DNA from: Schizochytrium sp. CCTCC M209059
Lineage: Eukaryota > Sar > Bigyra > Thraustochytrida > Thraustochytriidae
NCBI GenBank assembly: GCA_000818945.1
Contig: KN805438.1
Coordinates: 11,053 to 34,193 of the forward strand
DNA length: 23,141 nucleotides
Direction: 5' to 3'
Each line of letters starts with the position of its first letter. The stretch's first letter is position 1. A program made the translations under genes and the position numbers. This document shows positions 18,217-23,141 of this stretch, one piece after another. The notes under the pieces were generated by a model. The model worked only from the letters and a program-made list of their open reading frames with translations, was not told the origin of the DNA and did not search any database.

Positions 18217-18861
18217 ATGTCGTACGCGTACCTCTTCAAGTACATCATCATCGGCGACACGGGCGTGGGCAAATCATGCCTGCTGCTTCAATTCACCGAC
18301 AAGAGGTTCCAACCGGTGCATGACCTTACGATTGGTGTCGAGTTTGGAGCGCGTATGATCTCGATCGATAACCGTCAGATCAAGCTGCAGATCTGGGACA
18401 CTGCAGGCCAGGAGTCCTTCAGGTCCATCACGCGGTCGTACTACCGTGGCGCCGCGGGAGCTTTGCTCGTGTATGATATTACTCGGCGAGAGACCTTTAA
18501 TCACCTCACGCGCTGGCTCGAGGAGGCCCGCCAGAACGCGAATGCCAACATGGTTATTCTCCTGGTAGGCAATAAGCTAGATCTCGAGCACAGGCGCGCT
18601 GTCTCGTACGAGGAGGGAGCAAAGTTTGCGGAGGAGAACGGTCTCATCTTTCTCGAAGCCAGCGCAAAGACCGCAAAGAACGTTGAGGAGGCCTTTGTGT
18701 CCACTGCGTCCAAGATTTACAGCAATATCGAAAATGGCATCTGCGACCCGTCCAACGAGTCGTACGGCATCAAGGTTGGTGTCACCTCGCCGCCTAACAA
18801 CTTTTCGCAGTACGGTCAGGGTGGCCAAAATGCTCAGGCCAAGAACGGTGGTTGTTGCTAA
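18217..18861 (+). CDS. RAB2: Rab2-type small GTPase
   Basis: The 214-residue GTPase starts MSYAYLFKYIIIGDTGVGKS, almost identical to animal RAB2. It has the P-loop (13-20), switch I threonine in DLTIGVEFG, WDTAGQE (60-66), NKLD (119-122) and ASAKT (148-152). The effector region and SYYRGAAGALLVYD also match. It ends GGCC, the double-cysteine geranylgeranylation site that anchors Rabs to membranes. Rab2 controls ER-Golgi and late endosome/autophagosome traffic. The divergent, glycine/glutamine-rich tail is normal for the family. Intronless coding region; upstream frame to 18172 is leader. Confidence 0.97.
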   Translation: MSYAYLFKYIIIGDTGVGKSCLLLQFTDKRFQPVHDLTIGVEFGARMISIDNRQIKLQIWDTAGQESFRSITRSYYRGAAGALLVYDITRRETFNHLTRWLEEARQNANANMVILLVGNKLDLEHRRAVSYEEGAKFAEENGLIFLEASAKTAKNVEEAFVSTASKIYSNIENGICDPSNESYGIKVGVTSPPNNFSQYGQGGQNAQAKNGGCC

Positions 18862-19424
18862 GAAGGGTTTGCTGGCCTGCCATTTGCGAGTAAAGTGTGT
18901 CCTCGCCTGGATTTCGGTCGTGTGCGAACCGGCCTGCTGGTCGTCGCGGAAAACGTCATGATGCTATCGAGAAATAAGACGAAATTAAGAAACAAGATGA
19001 TGGAAAACAATGTTATCATCTTCTGTTCGGGTGCATTTTCTTCCCCTTTCCATCTTGACGAGAACGAACCAGTGCGCACATCGTCGATCTCAATGTTGTA
19101 GTTTACCGCAAATGTACCAATCCCGGCTGGAACGTGAAAAGAAGATACCCTAATGCTGCAAGAAAGCGGAGCTTACGCACTGTCAAAACTGTAATTGAAA
19201 TGTTTATCTTTCATGGTAAACCGTCGAATGCGGAAGCATCGTCCACGGTGCTAAAAGCCTCGTAGGCGACGAATGAGTCTTCTCTGTATTCGACACATCG
19301 ACAAGTGTGGTAGAGTGGATGAGAACAATGGAACAGACGTTTTGAGACTCTACAAAAACGCGAAAAATTACGTTGTTTACAGTGATTTCCCGTTGTCCCC
19401 AGTCACCGCTCGTGTAAGGGGGTA
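18862..19424. other. Intergenic region between convergent RAB2 and receptor gene
   Basis: This 563-bp stretch is AT-richer than the coding DNA beside it and carries both 3' ends. No ORF or structured repeat is convincing. Confidence 0.6.
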
Positions 19425-22238
19425 TCACTTGGCTTCTGGGGCTTTCGGATGAAGGGCATCCGGCGCTTTTGGACTGAGCGCATCCGGAAGCGAGGTAACC
19501 GAGGCAACCGAAGAATTCCGCATGCCACCTACAACGGAGGATCCGCGCGGCTTAACGGAGGAGAGGAACTTTCCACGAAACGCAAATGCGGCCAGGGAAG
19601 ACTTATTGCGGACATCAATCTCGCGTCGCAATACAAAGACCTTGTCACGGAGTTTATTGAGCTTTTTGGACTCGGTATCGAGCTCCTTCTTGAGCTGGTC
19701 GACTCGATTGCCCTGTTTCTGCGCCGAGTCCACGAGGCGGTCGAGTAAGGCATCGATGCTGAGCGATTGCTCTTCCTTGGCAACGTTGAATTTGCCGCTG
19801 TTCGAACTTGCCTCGTCTCTCTCGATGACACTTGGAGCGATCGACGCCACGGTCCGCGTATCCCCTACGCCAGGCGAAGACACCGATAGACTCAGCACAG
19901 AGCGCAGTACAGAGCGCACAGAGTGGCGACGAAAGATTCCACGAATCGATTGGTAGCACGGTAGCATGACCATGTGAGGAACCAGAACCAACTCGGAGAG
20001 AATGAGAAGGAGAGCGCCAATCATATTCTTGGTCGTGGCTGTCACCTTTTCGTCAATTGCGCCCCAAATGAGAAAGGCTATACCCGTATAGATGACCCCG
20101 AGCGTGACAATGATCCATTGCAATCGCGAGTTATTGAAGCGCGAAGGCAGCGACTCGGTTTGCAAAGCCACCCAGCCTGCATACATAAGAGGAGGGACCT
20201 TGATGGAAGTTAAGGCGAGCATAAAGGGTCGTGCGCTGACGTCCGTTGTTGTGAGGCAGAAACGTTGAGTATGGTTCTTGATGTGCGGCTTGGTGACGAC
20301 GAGCATCGCCACGGCCACGATGAGGTCCGGCACTGAAACAAGCACAAGCTGTTTGATCAAGCGCCTTGAGGTGAACTTGACGCGCTTCATTGCCATATAC
20401 TTGTACAGGCGCACGAGAAAGGCGGACTTGATGAAAAAGGTTGATAAAACCAGGTGCATCCCCACCAGGGGAAAAAGGACCTCAAGATGGCACGTTACGG
20501 TCTCCTCCGTTGCCGAGAGATGGTGCGAGTCTTCAGGGATCTCATCGAGTGGTGTCGAAAACATTGCCAAGAAAATACCGGCCAGACCGATCAGAAGACA
20601 GCCCATACATTGGAAGACGAGAACGTCGAGCCGGTTGGAGCGTACGACCGGTGATTTGCGCATGACGAAAAAGATGATCAAGGCCAAACCCGAGATCAAG
20701 ACCGTGACGGACCCGGCCACAAAGGAGAGCGCGCGAAGAAAGAAGCCCATGTCGCCCGTGTCGAGCTTCTCTTCGACGTTCAGAATCACGGGCGAGACGT
20801 CTAGGTCTGTTGTGACATCGAAAAGTTCTAATAGCAGCGTCACAACCTCTTGTCCCGGGATTTCGAGAAGCCAGTACTTGCTGTCATCGCTGAGAACGCT
20901 TGCGTTGCCGTGCAGACTGACGCCGTTTCCGAAGAGAGACCACGCCGGCGAAAATGCGGTGACGCGGTCTTCGAGAACGTGGTCAACGAGGAGAAAGTAG
21001 AGCGTTTCGTCTGTTTCCGTCCATGAACCACAATTGCGGACGCGATCGCACGGCTCGCCCAGCTCGAGCAAAAAATCTTCAGTCGAATAGTTGGCAGCTC
21101 TGGCAATTTGGCGCAGGTTTGCAGAGTCAAGAGCGTACATTTCGACTGGCAGCGACTCGCGACACGGGGAGCAAATGCACTCATAGTCGTCCGGACAGGC
21201 AAAACGGCTGTCCTCGGCCTCGAGAGCGGCGCAGTGCGCCGCAATCTCTGCCTTGGGGTACTTTGCGTAGCCTGATGGGCAAATGAGCGTTTCAACCTCG
21301 CTTGAAGAAAAGCGACATGTTTCCCAACCCGTGTGAACGTCCGTGTGCAAGATTCCCAGGTCTCTTTGCACGATTGCCTCGTGATGATACGAGGCGGGTG
21401 GGCCAAACTTGAAGTAGCCTCCTTTCGCCAGCTCGGTACTTTCACTGAGATTCAGACGAAGAACCGCCTCGAGGACCGCTTCTTGAACGTCTTCCGCGAC
21501 GTGTGGAAACGCCATAAAGGCCCATTCGCTGTACAATTCGGTGCTGTGCTCGTACGCAAAGTCGTCGTCGACTTCCCCAACGATCTTGAACTGACTTGAG
21601 TCGGCGAGCTGACCTTCGCGCACCATGGTCTCAAGGGTGTCCATTCTCACGAAGCCGACATCGGCAGCGCCGCTTTGAAGATCGGCGACCACATTGAATT
21701 GACTGCCCGTGAATCTGAGCTGCTTTGCCGTGGTGAACGGGTGAACCTCGTGATGTATCATCTGTTCGATTTGGGCCTGGGCGCCTCCGAAGCTCTTGAG
21801 CGAGACCGCAGAGATGACCTTCCCGTCAATGTCTTCAAGGGTGTTGATCTCGTCATTATCGGCACGCGCAATGATTTTTCCAGCGTACTGATGAAGGGTG
21901 ACACCACCATGGGTCTTTTGCAGCGTAGCGATGGGAGCTGCGTGAGCGACGGCGCTGGCACAGGTTTGGACAAAAGGATTGGCAATTAGAAAGTCTACCT
22001 TTTCGTCTTGAATGCGGTCGAGAACTTGCGAGTACTCGAGCGCCTCGAAAGCGATGGAAACGTCGTCGAGAAAGGCGTGAAGAGACGCGGTGAGATTCTC
22101 GACGAGTGTCCGATTCCAAAGTTGTGTGGTTTTTTCAACGCCCTTGCTCGCAAGCACGCCGACGCGAAGTGTCGAGGCTGCTCTGCACGGAATGTACGCG
22201 TACGCAGCGAGCGCTGCGAGCAGGAGAAAGAGGCGCAT
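19425..22238 (-). CDS. PhnD-like binding domain fused to class C-like seven-helix receptor
   Basis: A 937-residue intronless ORF from ATG at 22238. Residues 1-20 are a signal peptide ending CRA. Residues about 23-295 resemble the phosphonate/TtrS-like periplasmic binding fold: VDFLIANPF, DIDGKVISAVSLKSFGG, LQSGAADVGFVRMDTLE, STELYSEW. A cysteine-rich segment follows (C308, 320, 336, 348, 354, 356, 359), then an unrecognised extracellular domain (365-495). Seven hydrophobic helices lie at about 500-526, 537-560, 584-612, 629-648, 669-693, 706-727 and 736-762. Cysteines before helix 3 (583) and in loop 2 (661) fit the GPCR disulfide. The tail (about 770-937) has a coiled coil at 825-878 and a PDALSPKA-type repeat. 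Class C receptors bind ligand in a bilobed domain and signal through G proteins. The helix bundle fits that class, but its ligand is unknown. Strong for architecture, moderate for the exact family. Confidence 0.88.
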   Translation of the reverse strand: MRLFLLLAALAAYAYIPCRAASTLRVGVLASKGVEKTTQLWNRTLVENLTASLHAFLDDVSIAFEALEYSQVLDRIQDEKVDFLIANPFVQTCASAVAHAAPIATLQKTHGGVTLHQYAGKIIARADNDEINTLEDIDGKVISAVSLKSFGGAQAQIEQMIHHEVHPFTTAKQLRFTGSQFNVVADLQSGAADVGFVRMDTLETMVREGQLADSSQFKIVGEVDDDFAYEHSTELYSEWAFMAFPHVAEDVQEAVLEAVLRLNLSESTELAKGGYFKFGPPASYHHEAIVQRDLGILHTDVHTGWETCRFSSSEVETLICPSGYAKYPKAEIAAHCAALEAEDSRFACPDDYECICSPCRESLPVEMYALDSANLRQIARAANYSTEDFLLELGEPCDRVRNCGSWTETDETLYFLLVDHVLEDRVTAFSPAWSLFGNGVSLHGNASVLSDDSKYWLLEIPGQEVVTLLLELFDVTTDLDVSPVILNVEEKLDTGDMGFFLRALSFVAGSVTVLISGLALIIFFVMRKSPVVRSNRLDVLVFQCMGCLLIGLAGIFLAMFSTPLDEIPEDSHHLSATEETVTCHLEVLFPLVGMHLVLSTFFIKSAFLVRLYKYMAMKRVKFTSRRLIKQLVLVSVPDLIVAVAMLVVTKPHIKNHTQRFCLTTTDVSARPFMLALTSIKVPPLMYAGWVALQTESLPSRFNNSRLQWIIVTLGVIYTGIAFLIWGAIDEKVTATTKNMIGALLLILSELVLVPHMVMLPCYQSIRGIFRRHSVRSVLRSVLSLSVSSPGVGDTRTVASIAPSVIERDEASSNSGKFNVAKEEQSLSIDALLDRLVDSAQKQGNRVDQLKKELDTESKKLNKLRDKVFVLRREIDVRNKSSLAAFAFRGKFLSSVKPRGSSVVGGMRNSSVASVTSLPDALSPKAPDALHPKAPEAK

Positions 22239-23141
22239 TTTGCGCGCGTGCCTGAATTACCAGCTCCGTCGCTCCGCCGCGCCGCGCCGCGCCACCGAGA
22301 GAGCACCGCTCGGGGCGCGATGGCGGAGCAAAGTCGGGAAAGTCTAGGATGCAGGCCTGGAGTGGAGGCGAACGATTCGCGTCTGACTGCCTGGTTGCTT
22401 GGTTGATGTCTAGCTGGGCATACGGCAGCTCAACTTCCTACTATGTGCGCGTGCTAGATGGTCGGTACGCAGAGGTGCATGCGTCGGCCGGATCCCGAGG
22501 CTCGCTTTTTTGGGCAGCCGTGCGAGAGTCTTGGCTGCGCAAGGCTCGAACTTCGAGGCTCGAGACGGACTGCCGCGATTCGCGTCGCGCGATGGACAAC
22601 TGCTTTTTCGCTGCGGGAGCCGGCCAGGCAAGCTTACCAAGTCTTGAGGGGCGCAGATCGTTTTTTTGGTTGTTGTTGCCTCCAACGAAGTCTCGATCTC
22701 ACAGTCAGCTCGATCAGTTAGCTCAGGCAGTCAGACATGTGCCGTTACGATCGATCGAGCAATGGACCCGAGCAATCCATCGCCCTCGTTGATCTGCCTA
22801 CTGCAGTGCAGGCTCGATCAAGCGTAACAGCTCGGCGCTTTGCTTCGCCGGAGCAGGAGCAGCCTGTCCTACCTGCGGCGAAGCCCTCTCGGGTCGACCT
22901 TATCGCGATGCTCCAAAACCGTCCGATGCTTTCAGCTCGTCGCGCACGGTCCATCCCGGCAACTCACCCGTTCACTCGTCCAACTTCCTTCCACCACCTC
23001 TTTTCACATCTTCATACTCGAACTCGTGAATGTGTCCGTTGAGTCGGCAAAAAGAGTTGAGATCGATGGCCTAGCTTACGAGCGCTGACGACAGCGAGTT
23101 GCAAAGCTTGCGCATTTTGCTGGGAGGGGGAGGGGGCGGGG
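22239..23141. other. Upstream region of the receptor gene; no clear gene
   Basis: It begins with the receptor's leader and includes GCCGC repeats (about 22272-22290), several CTTGG/GGTTG repeats and TCGATCGA-type sequence. Open frames on both strands between 22349 and 23088 are short, in competing frames and without recognisable domains. The window ends in a G-rich run (23125-23141). Confidence 0.5.

Noticed and set aside
22349..23088. ORFs of 65-147 codons on the + strand
   Set aside because: Short, mutually overlapping in different frames and without recognisable motifs; most look like random open frames.

Overview
The window looks like nuclear DNA of a unicellular eukaryote. Genes have GT-AG introns (an intron in a 3-isopropylmalate dehydrogenase gene; one-exon-per-repeat introns in an LRR gene). 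Other genes are eukaryotic cytosolic types: the beta subunit of phenylalanyl-tRNA synthetase, a Rab2 GTPase ending in two cysteines, a class C-like 7TM receptor and a CaaX-box protein. Long intronless ORFs, short intergenic regions full of simple repeats and a retained leucine-biosynthesis gene fit a free-living protist. A labyrinthulomycete (thraustochytrid) or related stramenopile is my best guess, by inference from gene content only.

Layout. 1-3220 (+): 3' part of a leucine-rich-repeat / ROC-COR / TIR gene; the 5' end lies outside the window. 3764-4714 (-): two-pass, cysteine-rich membrane protein. 4715-5672: divergent upstream region packed with tetra- and pentanucleotide arrays. 5673-7112 (+): leuB, two exons. 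7485-7655 (+): three 57-bp repeats that appear to be coding. 7836-8246 (-): small hypothetical protein. 8247-9876: repeat-dominated, no gene I can support. 9877-11829 (-): coiled-coil protein ending in a CaaX box. 11830-13248: divergent upstream region. 13249-14481 (+): coiled-coil / proline-rich / acidic protein. 15160-17031 (+): FARSB. 18217-18861 (+): RAB2. 19425-22238 (-): secreted-type substrate-binding domain fused to a seven-helix receptor with a coiled-coil tail. 22239-23141: upstream region without a clear gene.

The genes do not form a pathway. They are independent units: translation (FARSB), ER-Golgi traffic (RAB2), leucine synthesis (leuB), and several signalling-type proteins (ROC-COR-TIR, the PhnD-like 7TM receptor, the CaaX coiled-coil protein, the SH3-ligand-bearing coiled-coil protein). 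The most unusual item is the receptor at 19425-22238, which joins a bacterial-style phosphonate/TtrS-like periplasmic binding domain to a class C-like GPCR helix bundle. Second is the ROC-COR protein, whose TIR domain stops about halfway. A third theme is degenerate arrays with strict 5-bp periodicity in non-coding DNA near gene starts.
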